From Zeimonas sp032027205 (GTDB lineage: Bacteria; Pseudomonadota; Gammaproteobacteria; Burkholderiales; Burkholderiaceae_E), in the NCBI GenBank assembly GCA_032027205.1, contig JAVSMN010000001.1:2731418-2795417 (forward strand): a DNA stretch of 64,000 bases. The letters run 5' to 3'. The position numbers and the translations under genes were made by a program. The notes beneath the pieces were generated by a model. It saw nothing but the letters and a program-made list of their open reading frames with translations. It made no database searches and was not told where the DNA came from. This document shows, in pieces, positions 25,607 through 34,988 of the stretch; the first letter of the stretch is position 1, and each line of letters begins with the position of its first letter.

Positions 25607-27928
25607 ATGGCCACGATCCCGTCCGCCGACTTCCTGCCCGCCGCAGATCCGTTTCCCGCGGAATGGCGGCGCGAGATCGAGTTGCAGGCGCCCGAGGCGG
25701 CTCCTCTTGCGGTGCTCGGCTGGGCCGAGCTCGATCTCGATGCGCGGCTGCAGTTCCACCGCGGCCTGTTGGTGCTGACCCCTTCGGACGTGTGGTTTCT
25801 TGCCGCTGGCGGAAGCGACCCGGCGTCATTTCCGCTGGCGGCCGACTCCCGCCTCGAACTCGCCGATCACGGTGGGGTCGGCACGCTGCAGTTGTGCGAC
25901 GACCGCGGCCGCGTGGCTTCGTGGCGTTTCACGCTGGCGCGAATGGCGGCCGTGCAGCGCTTCGCCGAGCTTTTCGAGCGATCGCGCGCGGCGGGCGACG
26001 GGCTCGATCGGCAGGCCGGGAGCGAAGTTCACGCGCCGGACGTCTCCCGGCCCGAAGGCGATGCCGATGCTGCCGCCAGCCATGCCCACCCACTCGCCGC
26101 GGCGGCACCCGAAGAACGCACATCGACCTGGACGCTTTTTCGGATCTGGCGCTTCGCGCGCCCGTACAAACGGCGCCTGCTCGCCGGTTTCCTGCTCACG
26201 CTTGCTTCCACCGGTGCGACGCTGGTGCCTCCGTACCTGACGATGCCGTTGATGGACGAGGTGCTGATCCCGTTCCAGAACGGCGTGCCGATCGATCCGC
26301 GGCTGGTCGCGCTCTACCTGAGCGGCCTGTTGGCGGCGGCGCTCGTCGCGTGGTCGCTCGGCTGGGCGCGCACCTACCTGCTCGCGTTGGTGAGCGAACG
26401 CATCGGGGCGGACCTGCGCACCGCCGCCTACGAGCATCTGCTGCGCCTGTCGCTGCAGTACTTCGGCGGCAAGCGCACCGGCGACCTGATGGCGCGCATC
26501 GGCAGCGAGACCGATCGCATCAACGTGTTCCTGTCGCTGCATCTGCTCGACTTCGCCACCGACGTGCTGATGATCGCGATGACCGCGGCGATCCTGGTGT
26601 CGATCGACCCGTGGCTCGCGCTGGTCACGCTGATGCCGCTGCCGATCATCGTCTGGCTGATCCACCAGGTGCGCGAGCGCCTGCGACACGGCTTCGAGAA
26701 GCTGGACCGCATCTGGGCCGAGGTCACCAGCGTGCTCGCCGACACGATCCCCGGCATCCGCGTCGTCAAGGCCTTCGCGCAGGAGCGACGCGAGGCCGAG
26801 CGCTTTCGCGTCGCCAACGAGCACAACCGGCTCGCCAACGATCGCCTGAACCGCACGTGGTCGCTGTTCTCACCGTCGGTCACGCTGGCCACCGAAGTGG
26901 GACTGCTGGTCGTCTGGGCCTTCGGCATCTGGCAGGTGTCACGCGGGCGGATCACGGTCGGTGTGCTCACGGCGTTTCTCGCGTACATCGGCCGGTTCTA
27001 TACGCGGCTCGATTCGATGAGCCGGATCGTCTCGCACACGCAGAAGGCCGCGGCCGGCGCGAAACGCATCTTCGAGATCCTCGATCACGTCTCGAGCGTT
27101 CCCGAAGCGCCGAACCCGGTGCAACTGCCGCAGGTGAAAGGGCGCATCGAGGTGCGCGACGTCGATTTCCGCTACGGCAACCGCGCGGTGCTGCGCGGCC
27201 TGACGCTGGACGTAGCGCCGGGCGAGATGATCGGGCTGGTCGGCCACAGCGGCTCGGGCAAGAGCACGCTGGTGAACCTGATCTGCCGCTTCTATGACCC
27301 CACCGACGGCGAGATCCGCGTCGACGGCGTGGACATCCGCGCACTTCGCATCGCCGATTACCGCCGGCACATCGGCCTCGTGCTGCAGGAGCCGTTCCTG
27401 TTCTTCGGCACGATTGCCGAGAACATCGCCTACGGCAAGCCCGAGGCCTCGCGCGCGGAAATCGTCGCCGCGGCGCGCGCGGCGCATGCGCACGAGTTCA
27501 TCCTGCGCCTGCCGCACGGCTACGACTCGCTGGTCGGCGAACGCGGCCAGGCGCTGTCGGGCGGCGAGCGACAGCGCATCTCGATCGCGCGCGCGCTGCT
27601 GATCGATCCGCGCATCCTGATCCTCGACGAAGCGACGTCGTCGGTGGACACGGCCACCGAGCAGGAGATCCAGAAGGCGCTCGACAACCTCGTCCAGGGC
27701 CGCACGACGATCGCGATCGCGCACCGCCTGAGCACGCTGCGCAAGGCCGATCGACTGGTCGTGCTCGACCGCGGGCGCGTCGTCGAGACCGGCACGCACG
27801 ACGAACTGATGAAGCGGCAGGGCGCCTATTTCGATCTGTATCGCGCGCAGCAGCGCCGCGCCGAGATCGAGCCGTCGGGCAACACCGACAACCACGTCGA
27901 AGCGCTCGCTGCCGAGGTTTCGCCGTGA
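25607..27928 (+). CDS. Cyanophycin-associated ABC transporter, fused membrane and ATPase domains
   Basis: A 773-residue half-transporter with exporter architecture. Residues 1 to about 125 form an extra domain, beta-rich and ending in a helix (MAAVQRFAELFERS), which looks PH-like. A low-complexity linker follows, then six membrane helices (about 190-480), then an ATPase with Walker A GHSGSGKST near 546, signature LSGGERQRIS near 650 and Walker B ILILDEATSS. It is divergent from cphA'-cphA and overlaps the DUF1854 gene by four bases (GTGA). I recall homologues annotated as cyanophycin metabolism-associated. The transported molecule is unknown. Confidence 0.85.
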   Translation: MATIPSADFLPAADPFPAEWRREIELQAPEAAPLAVLGWAELDLDARLQFHRGLLVLTPSDVWFLAAGGSDPASFPLAADSRLELADHGGVGTLQLCDDRGRVASWRFTLARMAAVQRFAELFERSRAAGDGLDRQAGSEVHAPDVSRPEGDADAAASHAHPLAAAAPEERTSTWTLFRIWRFARPYKRRLLAGFLLTLASTGATLVPPYLTMPLMDEVLIPFQNGVPIDPRLVALYLSGLLAAALVAWSLGWARTYLLALVSERIGADLRTAAYEHLLRLSLQYFGGKRTGDLMARIGSETDRINVFLSLHLLDFATDVLMIAMTAAILVSIDPWLALVTLMPLPIIVWLIHQVRERLRHGFEKLDRIWAEVTSVLADTIPGIRVVKAFAQERREAERFRVANEHNRLANDRLNRTWSLFSPSVTLATEVGLLVVWAFGIWQVSRGRITVGVLTAFLAYIGRFYTRLDSMSRIVSHTQKAAAGAKRIFEILDHVSSVPEAPNPVQLPQVKGRIEVRDVDFRYGNRAVLRGLTLDVAPGEMIGLVGHSGSGKSTLVNLICRFYDPTDGEIRVDGVDIRALRIADYRRHIGLVLQEPFLFFGTIAENIAYGKPEASRAEIVAAARAAHAHEFILRLPHGYDSLVGERGQALSGGERQRISIARALLIDPRILILDEATSSVDTATEQEIQKALDNLVQGRTTIAIAHRLSTLRKADRLVVLDRGRVVETGTHDELMKRQGAYFDLYRAQQRRAEIEPSGNTDNHVEALAAEVSP

Positions 27929-28401
27929 GCACGGAAGCGGCCTCGTTCTCGCTGTCGCGCGATGCGTTCGGACGCCTCGTGCTGCGCGATGCGGACGGGA
28001 CGACGCATTCCGGCGTCGTCCCGGCGCGAGCCTTTCCGATCTCCGCGCCCGGCGAAGGCGTGTCGCTGCTCGGATCGGATGGCCGGGAGCGCGTCTGGAT
28101 CGAACGCCTTTCCTCGCTCGAAGACACGCGGCGCGTGCTGATCGAGGAAGAGCTGGCAGCGCGCGAGTTCGTTCCGCAGATTCGAGAGATCCGCGCGGTA
28201 TCGAGTTTCTTCACGCCGTCGACGTGGCACGTCGCCACCGATCGCGGCGAAACCCAGTTCGTGTTGCGCGGGGAGGAGGCGATCCGTCGCCTGTCACGCA
28301 AGGTGCTGCTGATCGCCGACGATAACGGCGTGCACTACCTGGTGCGCGACGTCGAGGCGCTAGACCCGGCGAGCCGGAAGCTGCTGGATCGGTTCATGTA
28401 G
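27925..28401 (+). CDS. DUF1854 protein, cyanophycin-associated
   Basis: A 158-residue soluble protein without signal peptide or membrane segment. It contains conserved DUF1854 features such as LLIEEELAAREFVPQI-like text (seen as VLIEEELAAREFVPQIREI) and FFTPSTWHVATDRG. The start is GTG at 27925, overlapping the transporter stop, so the two proteins are made together and may form a complex. Its function is unknown. It overlaps the convergent gph end by eight bases. Confidence 0.82.
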   Translation: MSTEAASFSLSRDAFGRLVLRDADGTTHSGVVPARAFPISAPGEGVSLLGSDGRERVWIERLSSLEDTRRVLIEEELAAREFVPQIREIRAVSSFFTPSTWHVATDRGETQFVLRGEEAIRRLSRKVLLIADDNGVHYLVRDVEALDPASRKLLDRFM

Positions 28402-29107
28402 CTCGCAATCCGAGCAGCCCCACCAGCTCACGCGGCTCACGCACGAGCGCATCGGCGCCCCAACTGTGCGGGGGGGAGTCTTCACCGCAGAAGCCGTAGG
28501 CAGCGGCGATCGTTCGCATGTTGGCGGCGCGGCCGGCGAGGATGTCGCGCAGGTCGTCGCCGACGTAGACACAGCCCTCGGCTTCGACACCGGCGAGTCG
28601 CGCGCCGTGCAGCAGCGGCTCCGGGTGCGGTTTCGCGAAGCCGGTCGTGTCGCCGCCGATCGCGCAGACGGCGCGCTCCAGCACGCCGAGCGATTCGAGG
28701 ATCGGCGCGACGAGCCGCTCGATCTTGTTGCTGACCACGCCCCAGCGGATCGCCGCGCTGTCCAGTGCATCGAGCACTTCGGTCATGCCCGGAAACAGGC
28801 ACGTATGAACGTTCATCGCCGATTCGTAGCGCTGCAGGAACTCGTCGCGCAGCGCCTCGAACTGCGGAGCCTCGCGCTCGACGCCCAGCCCCTTGAGCAG
28901 CAGGCCGCGCGCGCCCATCGACGCGTAGGGGCGAAGCACTTCGAAAGGCATCGGGGCCAGCCCGCGCTCCGCGCGCATCGCCTGAACCGGCGCGACGAGG
29001 TCGGCCGCGGTGTCGGCCAGCGTTCCGTCGAGGTCGAAGAACACCGCGAGCGGCGGCCGTGCGTTGCCGCCCGCGGCGCCGACGGTTTCGTGCGCTTGCG
29101 CGCTCAT
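28394..29107 (-). CDS. gph: Phosphoglycolate phosphatase-like HAD hydrolase
   Basis: A 237-residue HAD-superfamily phosphatase. Motif I is FFDLDGTLADTA (nucleophile Asp and acid/base Asp), the motif II region is VVSNK, and motif IV is VYVGDDLRDILAGRAANM. It belongs to the Gph/phosphoglycolate phosphatase group and probably removes 2-phosphoglycolate formed during DNA repair. The ATG at 29107 overlaps the ubiG stop (ATGA), indicating coupling; ubiG-gph is a common betaproteobacterial pair. An alternative start lies 36 bases upstream. Confidence 0.9.
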   Translation of the reverse strand: MSAQAHETVGAAGGNARPPLAVFFDLDGTLADTAADLVAPVQAMRAERGLAPMPFEVLRPYASMGARGLLLKGLGVEREAPQFEALRDEFLQRYESAMNVHTCLFPGMTEVLDALDSAAIRWGVVSNKIERLVAPILESLGVLERAVCAIGGDTTGFAKPHPEPLLHGARLAGVEAEGCVYVGDDLRDILAGRAANMRTIAAAYGFCGEDSPPHSWGADALVREPRELVGLLGLRAT

Positions 29108-29856
29108 CGGGAAACCGCGCCGTCCGCGTCCGCGCGTCGGCACGCGATCATGTAGTTGACGTCCGGGTCGGTGGCGTCGAGGCGGTAGCGGCGCAGGAGC
29201 GGGTTGTAGGCCAGCCCCATCAACTCGACGACTTCGAGGTTGCAGCGACGTGCTGCAGCGGCCAGTTCGGAAGGGCGGATGAACTTCTCGTATTCATGAG
29301 TGCCGCGCGGCAGCAGTCGGAGCACGTACTCGGCGCCGACGATCGCCAGCGCGAAGGCCTTGGCATTGCGGTTGATCGTCGAGAAGAAGACCCAGCCGCC
29401 CGGGCGCACGAGCACCGAGCACGCCCGCACCACCGACTGCGGGTCGGGCACGTGCTCGAGCAATTCCATGCAGGTGACGACGTCGTAGCCGGCCGGCTCG
29501 CGCTGCGCGAGCGCCTCGACCGAGATGCGTTCGTACTCGACGGCGGCGCCGCTCTCGAGCGCGTGAAGTTCGGCGACCTGCAGCGCGCGTTCGCCGAGGT
29601 CGATGCCGCGCACCAGCGCGCTGCGCTGCGCCATCGCTTCCGAAAGGATGCCGCCGCCGCAGCCGACGTCGAGCACGCGCTTGCCGGTGATCGACGCATG
29701 CTCGTCGATCCATTGCAGGCGCAGCGGATTTATCTCGTGCAGCGGACGGAACTCCGACTCGGGATCCCACCATCGGGCGGCCAGCGCCTGGAACTTCGCC
29801 ACCTCGGCCGGATCGACATTCGGCGTGCCGGGCGCCGGCAGGGAGAGAAGCGACAT
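29104..29856 (-). CDS. ubiG: Ubiquinone biosynthesis O-methyltransferase
   Basis: A 250-residue SAM-dependent methyltransferase for both O-methylations in ubiquinone synthesis. The SAM motif is VLDVGCGGGILSEAMA, followed by the family regions FSTINRNAKAFALAIVGAEY and LPRGTHEYEKFIRPSEL. Typical length. It is coupled to gph through a 4-base overlap. A terminator for ompA separates it from the ompA gene upstream, so ubiG-gph probably has its own promoter. Confidence 0.95.
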   Translation of the reverse strand: MSLLSLPAPGTPNVDPAEVAKFQALAARWWDPESEFRPLHEINPLRLQWIDEHASITGKRVLDVGCGGGILSEAMAQRSALVRGIDLGERALQVAELHALESGAAVEYERISVEALAQREPAGYDVVTCMELLEHVPDPQSVVRACSVLVRPGGWVFFSTINRNAKAFALAIVGAEYVLRLLPRGTHEYEKFIRPSELAAAARRCNLEVVELMGLAYNPLLRRYRLDATDPDVNYMIACRRADADGAVSR

Positions 29857-29946
29857 GGGAGCGAAACCGTTCGAAGCTGCGACAACGGGGATTCTACGGC
29901 GACGTTTCGAGCCGGACCTTCGGATGCTGCCGGCGCATGCCGGAGC

Positions 29947-29975
29947 AAAAAAAACCCCGCCGAAGCGGGGTTTTT
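29947..29975. terminator. Bidirectional-looking terminator after ompA
   Basis: CCCCGC-CGAA-GCGGGG flanked by A-tract and T-tract makes an intrinsic terminator; on the minus strand the tail has eight Ts. It ends the ompA transcript. A second perfect 9-bp inverted repeat (29979-29987 with 29990-29998) lies between it and the ompA stop. Confidence 0.93.
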
Positions 29976-30009
29976 AGGGCGACCGGCGAGCCGGTCGCGA
30001 TAGCCGGGA

Positions 30010-30669
30010 TCAGCGACGCGTGCGCGTGCCAACCACCTCGACTTCCACGCGGCGGTTCTTCGCGCGGCCTTCGCGGGTACGGTTGTCGGCGATCGGCTGT
30101 TTCTCGCCTTTGCCTTCGGTGTAGATGCGGTTCGCTTCGATGCCCTTGCTGACGAGGTAGGCCTTGACCGCCTCGGCGCGGCGAACCGACAGAGCCTGGT
30201 TGTACTTGTCGGTACCGATGCTGTCGGTATGACCGACCGCGATCACCACCTCGAGGTTCACGCCCTGCAGCTTGCCGACGAGGTCGTCGAGACGCGCCTT
30301 GCCTTCGGGCTTGATCACCGACTTGTCGAAGTCGAAGAACGTGTCGGCAGCGAAGGTGACCTTCTCGCTCGTCGGGGCCGGAGCCGGGGCGGGTTTCGGA
30401 GCCGGGGCCGGCGTCGGGGCGGGCGCAGGCGCGCGCGGAGCCGGCGGCGGGGCCTTCGGAAGGAGATCGTCGTCGCAACCGGGGAATGCGTCGGCTGGCG
30501 TCCAGTAGCCGGTGTGAACGCAGGTGCCGGCGCCGCTGCGCACGACATTGCGGTCGGGGCTGACTACGTAGCCTGTTTTATTGGGCGGTGCGACCTGGGC
30601 GACCGCGACCATCGAGACCGACATCATCGCGGCAGCGACGACGCAGGTCAGTTTGACCGGTTTATTCAT
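30010..30669 (-). CDS. ompA: OmpA family outer-membrane protein
   Basis: A 219-residue envelope protein. Signal peptide (about residues 1-24, ending SMVAVA), a short region with two cysteines (GTCVHTGYW and FPGCDDD), a proline-alanine hinge of about 30 residues, then an OmpA-C peptidoglycan-binding domain with FFDFDKSVI, VGHTDSIGTDKYN and RVEVEVVG. It lacks an eight-strand beta-barrel. A strong ribosome site, AAAGGAG, precedes the ATG. Same protein type and place as in other Burkholderiales, where it lies between ubiG and gyrA. Confidence 0.9.
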   Translation of the reverse strand: MNKPVKLTCVVAAAMMSVSMVAVAQVAPPNKTGYVVSPDRNVVRSGAGTCVHTGYWTPADAFPGCDDDLLPKAPPPAPRAPAPAPTPAPAPKPAPAPAPTSEKVTFAADTFFDFDKSVIKPEGKARLDDLVGKLQGVNLEVVIAVGHTDSIGTDKYNQALSVRRAEAVKAYLVSKGIEANRIYTEGKGEKQPIADNRTREGRAKNRRVEVEVVGTRTRR

Positions 30670-30735
30670 GTTTCTCCTTTCGGTAGAACTGAAATTCTGT
30701 TACGACGCTGACAGGCGCAAACAAACGGCCCGGAG

Positions 30736-32106
30736 TCAGACTCGACCTGACAAGATTTCGCCAACACGATTCTGCCACACGCCTGTTCGACCAACTACTT
30801 CGCTCAGGGCCTCTCTGACTCGGGAGTCAGCGAGTTGTCGCATGCGAACAACAGGTTTTCCCGCCACCCAGACGTCGGTCACGTGCTCGCGACCGCACGC
30901 ATAGATCAGCTGCGAAACCGGATCGTAGACGGGTGAAAGTTCGGCGGCGCGAAGGTCGATCGCGACGAGATCGGCCTGCTTGCCGGCCTCGATCGAGCCG
31001 ATTCGCTCGTCCAGGCCGAGCGCGGCAGCCGCGTCGAGTGTCATCGCGCGCAGGGTGCGAGCGGCGGGCCAGGCGTCGGCGCGTCCGCTGATGGCCTTGG
31101 CGAGCAGCGCGGCCGTGCGCGCCTCGTCGAGCAGGTCGAGTCGGTTGTTGCTGGCCGACCCGTCGGTGCCGATGCCGACCCGGATGCCCATTTCGTGCAT
31201 CCGCGCGGTCGGCGCGATGCCGCAGGCCAGCTTGCCGTTGGAATGCGGGCAGTGCGCGACCGAGGCGGCGCCCGCCGCCAGGCGGCGCAGGTCGTCGTCG
31301 TCGACGTGCACGGCGTGCACCGCGATCATCTCGGGGCCGACCAGCCCGAGCGCGTCGAGCCGCGCAAGCGGCCGCTTGCCGTGTCGGGCGATGCCTTCGG
31401 CCACTTCCTCGGCCGTCTCGTGCACGTGGATGTGGATCGGCAGTCCGAGCTCGCGCGAGATCGTCGCAATCTGGCGCAGCGCGTCGTCGGAGACCGTGTA
31501 CGGCGCGTGCGGCGCCAGGCAGAAGCTGACCAGCGGGTGATCGCGCATGCGGTCGCGCAGCGCCAGCCCCTTGCGCAGGTACTCGGCCGGCGTGCTCGCG
31601 TACACGGTGGGGAAGTCGACGACGATGATCCCGTGCGCGCTGCGGATGCCGACCGCGAGCGCGGCATCGACCGACGCCTCGGGGAAGAAATACATGTCGT
31701 TCACGCAGGTCGTGCCGCCGCGCAGCATCTCGGCAAACGCGAGCGTCGAGCCGTCGCGCACGAACTCCGAATCGACCAGTTGCGATTCGAGTGGCCAGAT
31801 GCGTTCGCGCAGCCACGACGACAGCGGCAGGTCGTCGCCCACGCCGCGTAGCAACGCCATTGCCGCGTGCGCGTGCAGGTTGACGAAGCCGGGAACGACC
31901 AGGTGTCCGGGCAGCGCAATGCGCTCGGCCGCCGGATTTCGTTGCCGTGCCTGCTCCTGCGGCAGGACTTCGACGATCCGATCGTCCTCGACGACGATCG
32001 TGTGCCCGACGAGGCACGGCTCGGCCGGCGGGTCGCAGCAGGCCTGCACCGGGGCGATCCATTGCGCTTCGATGAGCGTGCGAGTGGGGGATTCGGGGGT
32101 CGGCAT
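30736..32106 (-). CDS. TRZ/ATZ family amidohydrolase (MTA/SAH deaminase-like)
   Basis: A 456-residue metal-dependent hydrolase like 5-methylthioadenosine/S-adenosylhomocysteine deaminase (MtaD). Metal ligands are in VNLHAHAAM (HxH), LPIHIHVHETAEE, VAHCPHSN and GIGTDGSASNN. It deaminates an adenosine-like ring, probably in purine or SAM recycling. The start at 32106 is the ATG nearest the first conserved sequence. Placed between ompA and gyrA, divergent from gyrA. Guanine or chlorohydrolase activity cannot be excluded from sequence alone. Confidence 0.88.
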   Translation of the reverse strand: MPTPESPTRTLIEAQWIAPVQACCDPPAEPCLVGHTIVVEDDRIVEVLPQEQARQRNPAAERIALPGHLVVPGFVNLHAHAAMALLRGVGDDLPLSSWLRERIWPLESQLVDSEFVRDGSTLAFAEMLRGGTTCVNDMYFFPEASVDAALAVGIRSAHGIIVVDFPTVYASTPAEYLRKGLALRDRMRDHPLVSFCLAPHAPYTVSDDALRQIATISRELGLPIHIHVHETAEEVAEGIARHGKRPLARLDALGLVGPEMIAVHAVHVDDDDLRRLAAGAASVAHCPHSNGKLACGIAPTARMHEMGIRVGIGTDGSASNNRLDLLDEARTAALLAKAISGRADAWPAARTLRAMTLDAAAALGLDERIGSIEAGKQADLVAIDLRAAELSPVYDPVSQLIYACGREHVTDVWVAGKPVVRMRQLADSRVREALSEVVGRTGVWQNRVGEILSGRV

Positions 32107-32186
32107 GGTCGTATTCCGAAGCGTTCGGAGCAGGGCGGCAGCGGCGCCGACGCCGCTGCGGCGGCGGCGAAAGCGTCGATTCCGCA

Positions 32187-32195
32187 TGGTAAAAT
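32187..32195 (+). promoter_or_regulatory. Possible extended -10 promoter of gyrA
   Basis: TGGTAAAAT has the extended -10 form (TG-N-hexamer), 63 bases before the gyrA ATG. No clear -35 box was found. The predicted leader contains a small perfect inverted repeat, CCGGCG-CC-CGCCGG. Confidence 0.4.
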
Positions 32196-32258
32196 AGTCG
32201 GTTTTCCGGCGCCCGCCGGGCCTGACGCAAGTCGGCGCTATTCCGTACATCCCGACGC

Positions 32259-34946
32259 ATGGACTCCTTCGCAAAAGAAACGCTTCCGATCAGCCTCGAA
32301 GAGGAGATGCGCCGCTCGTATCTCGATTACGCGATGAGCGTGATCGTCGGTCGCGCACTGCCCGACGTGCGCGACGGCCTGAAGCCGGTGCATCGGCGTG
32401 TTCTCTTCGCGATGCACGAAGCGAACAACGTCTGGAATCGCCCCTTCGTGAAGTGCGCGCGCATCGTCGGCGACGTGATGGGCAAGTACCACCCGCACGG
32501 CGATGCGTCGATCTACGACACGCTGGTGCGAATGGCGCAGGATTTCTCGCTGCGCTACCTGCTGGTGGACGGGCAGGGCAACTTCGGCTCGGTCGACGGC
32601 GACAACGCGGCAGCGATGCGCTACACCGAGTGCCGGCTGCAGCGCCTGGCCGGCGAGATGCTCGCCGACATCGACAAGGAAACCGTCGACTTCCAGCCGA
32701 ACTACGACGGCAAGGAACTCGAGCCCACCGTCCTGCCGGCGCGCATCCCGAACCTGCTGATCAACGGCTCGGCCGGCATCGCGGTGGGGATGGCCACCAA
32801 CATTCCGCCGCACAACCTGAACGAAGTGGTCGACGCCTGCCTGGCGCTGCTCGCGCGCCCGGAGACGACGATCGACGAGCTGATCGAGATCGTCCCGGCG
32901 CCCGACTTCCCCACGGCCGGGATCATCTACGGCGTGCAGGGCGTGCGCGACGGCTACCGCACGGGGCGCGGGCGCGTAGTGATGCGCGCCAAGACGCACT
33001 TCGAGGAGCTCGAACGCGGCAACCGCAGCGCGATCATCGTCGACGAGCTGCCGTACCAGGTCAACAAGCGCCTGCTGCTCGAGCGGATGGCCGAGCTGGT
33101 CAACGAACGCAGGATCGAGGGCATCTCGGACATCCGCGACGAATCCGACAAGTCGGGGATGCGCGTCGTCATCGAGCTCAAGCGCGGCGAGCTGCCCGAG
33201 GTGGTGCTGAACAACCTCTACAAGCAGACGCAGCTGCAGGACACCTTCGGCATCAACATGGTCGCGCTGGTCGACGGCCAGCCCCGGTTGCTCAACCTGC
33301 GCCAGATGCTCGACGCGTTCCTCGCGCACCGGCGCGAGGTCGTCACCCGGCGCACCGTATTCGAACTGCGCAGGGCGCGCGAGCGCGGGCACGTGCTCGA
33401 GGGCTTGGCGGTGGCGATCGCCAACGTCGACGAGATGATCGAGTTGATCAAGGCCTCGCCCACGCCTCCGATCGCCAGGGAGCGACTGATGGCGCGCGAC
33501 TGGCGTGCCGGCGTTGCGCGCGAGATGCTCGAGCGCGCGGGCAGCGGCATTGCCGAGTTTCGCCCCGAGGGCGTCGATTCGTCGGTCGGGCTGCAGGGCG
33601 ACGTCTACCGGCTGTCCGAGGTGCAGGCCACCGAGATCCTGCAGATGCGGCTGCAGCGCCTCACCGGCCTCGAGCAGGACAAGATCGTCCAGGAATACCG
33701 CGAGGTGATCGAGCAGATCATCGACCTGCTCGACATCCTCGCGCGCCCGGAACGCATCACGACGATCGTCGGCGACGAGCTGAAGGCGATCAAGGCCGAC
33801 TACGGCGATGCGCGCCGTTCGGTGATCGAACTGAACGTCAGCGAGATCGACACCGAGGACCTGATCGCCCCGCAGGACATGGTCGTCACGCTTTCGCACA
33901 CCGGCTACATCAAGAGCCAGCCGGTGTCGGAGTACCGCTCGCAGAAGCGCGGCGGGCGCGGCCGGCAGGCCGCGGCGATGAAGGAGGAAGACTGGATCGA
34001 CCAGCTCTTCATCGCGAACACGCACCAGTACATCCTTTGCTTCTCGAACCGCGGGCGCGTCTACTGGATCAAGGTCTGGGAGGTACCGCAGGGCACGCGC
34101 AACGCCCGCGGGCGGCCCATCGTGAACCTGTTCCCGTTGGCCGACGGCGAGAAGATCACCGTCGTGCTGCCGGTGCAGTCGTTCGACGAGACGCACTTCG
34201 TGTTCATGGCCACGAGCCTGGGCACGGTGAAGAAGACGCCGCTGTCGGACTTCTCCAACCCGCGTCGCGCGGGAATCATCGCGGTCGATCTCGACGACGG
34301 CGACTTTCTCATCGGCGCCGCGGTCACTGACGGTGCACACGACGTGATGCTCTTCTCCGACGCCGGCAAGGCGGTGCGCTTCCACGAGGACGACGTCCGC
34401 CCGATGGGCCGCAACGCGCGCGGCGTGCGCGGCATGTCGCTCGAGGAAGGCCAGCAGGTGATCTCGATGCTCGTCGCCGGCGACGAGGAACGCTCGGTGC
34501 TCACCGCCACCGAGAACGGTTTCGGCAAGCGCACGCCGATCGGCGAATACACGCGCCACGGCCGCGGCACGAAGGGCATGATCGCCATCCAGACCAGCGA
34601 GCGCAACGGCAAGGTCGTTGGCGCGGTGCTCGTCGAACCGAGCGACGAGATCATGCTGATCACCACCGGCGGCGTGCTGGTGCGCACACGGGTGAGCGAG
34701 ATCCGCGAAATGGGCCGCGCCACGCAGGGCGTCACGCTGATCGCCATCGACGAAGGCACGACGCTGTCGCGCCTGCAGCGCGTCGTCGAGCGCGATGCCG
34801 CCGAGAACGGCGACGCCGAACTCGAGGCGGCGTCGGCCAATGCGCTCGGTCCCACCGGGCCGATCGCCAACGAGCGCGACCAGATCGAGGACGACACCGC
34901 CGATCGCACGCCGGACGCCGACGACGACACGAACGACGGACGTTGA
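32259..34946 (+). CDS. gyrA: DNA gyrase subunit A
   Basis: An 895-residue type II topoisomerase subunit that breaks and rejoins DNA to introduce negative supercoils with GyrB. The catalytic Tyr122 is in AAMRYTECRL. The quinolone-resistance region reads GDASIYD: Ala83, Ser84 and Asp87 in E. coli numbering, which this protein shares exactly. The GyrA box is QKRGGRG near residue 565, in a complete beta-pinwheel C-terminal domain. It ends in an acidic tail rich in Asp. First gene of a run that continues with aromatic amino acid genes, though serC is missing after it. Confidence 0.97.
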   Translation: MDSFAKETLPISLEEEMRRSYLDYAMSVIVGRALPDVRDGLKPVHRRVLFAMHEANNVWNRPFVKCARIVGDVMGKYHPHGDASIYDTLVRMAQDFSLRYLLVDGQGNFGSVDGDNAAAMRYTECRLQRLAGEMLADIDKETVDFQPNYDGKELEPTVLPARIPNLLINGSAGIAVGMATNIPPHNLNEVVDACLALLARPETTIDELIEIVPAPDFPTAGIIYGVQGVRDGYRTGRGRVVMRAKTHFEELERGNRSAIIVDELPYQVNKRLLLERMAELVNERRIEGISDIRDESDKSGMRVVIELKRGELPEVVLNNLYKQTQLQDTFGINMVALVDGQPRLLNLRQMLDAFLAHRREVVTRRTVFELRRARERGHVLEGLAVAIANVDEMIELIKASPTPPIARERLMARDWRAGVAREMLERAGSGIAEFRPEGVDSSVGLQGDVYRLSEVQATEILQMRLQRLTGLEQDKIVQEYREVIEQIIDLLDILARPERITTIVGDELKAIKADYGDARRSVIELNVSEIDTEDLIAPQDMVVTLSHTGYIKSQPVSEYRSQKRGGRGRQAAAMKEEDWIDQLFIANTHQYILCFSNRGRVYWIKVWEVPQGTRNARGRPIVNLFPLADGEKITVVLPVQSFDETHFVFMATSLGTVKKTPLSDFSNPRRAGIIAVDLDDGDFLIGAAVTDGAHDVMLFSDAGKAVRFHEDDVRPMGRNARGVRGMSLEEGQQVISMLVAGDEERSVLTATENGFGKRTPIGEYTRHGRGTKGMIAIQTSERNGKVVGAVLVEPSDEIMLITTGGVLVRTRVSEIREMGRATQGVTLIAIDEGTTLSRLQRVVERDAAENGDAELEAASANALGPTGPIANERDQIEDDTADRTPDADDDTNDGR

Positions 34947-34988
34947 GCGCGACGCGCCGCCGCGCTGCCTTCGTTATCGGGCAGGCCC

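Noticed and set aside
32238..34559. 773-codon frame antisense to gyrA
   Set aside because: GyrA is unmistakable on the plus strand; the antisense product is low complexity, a side effect of high GC.
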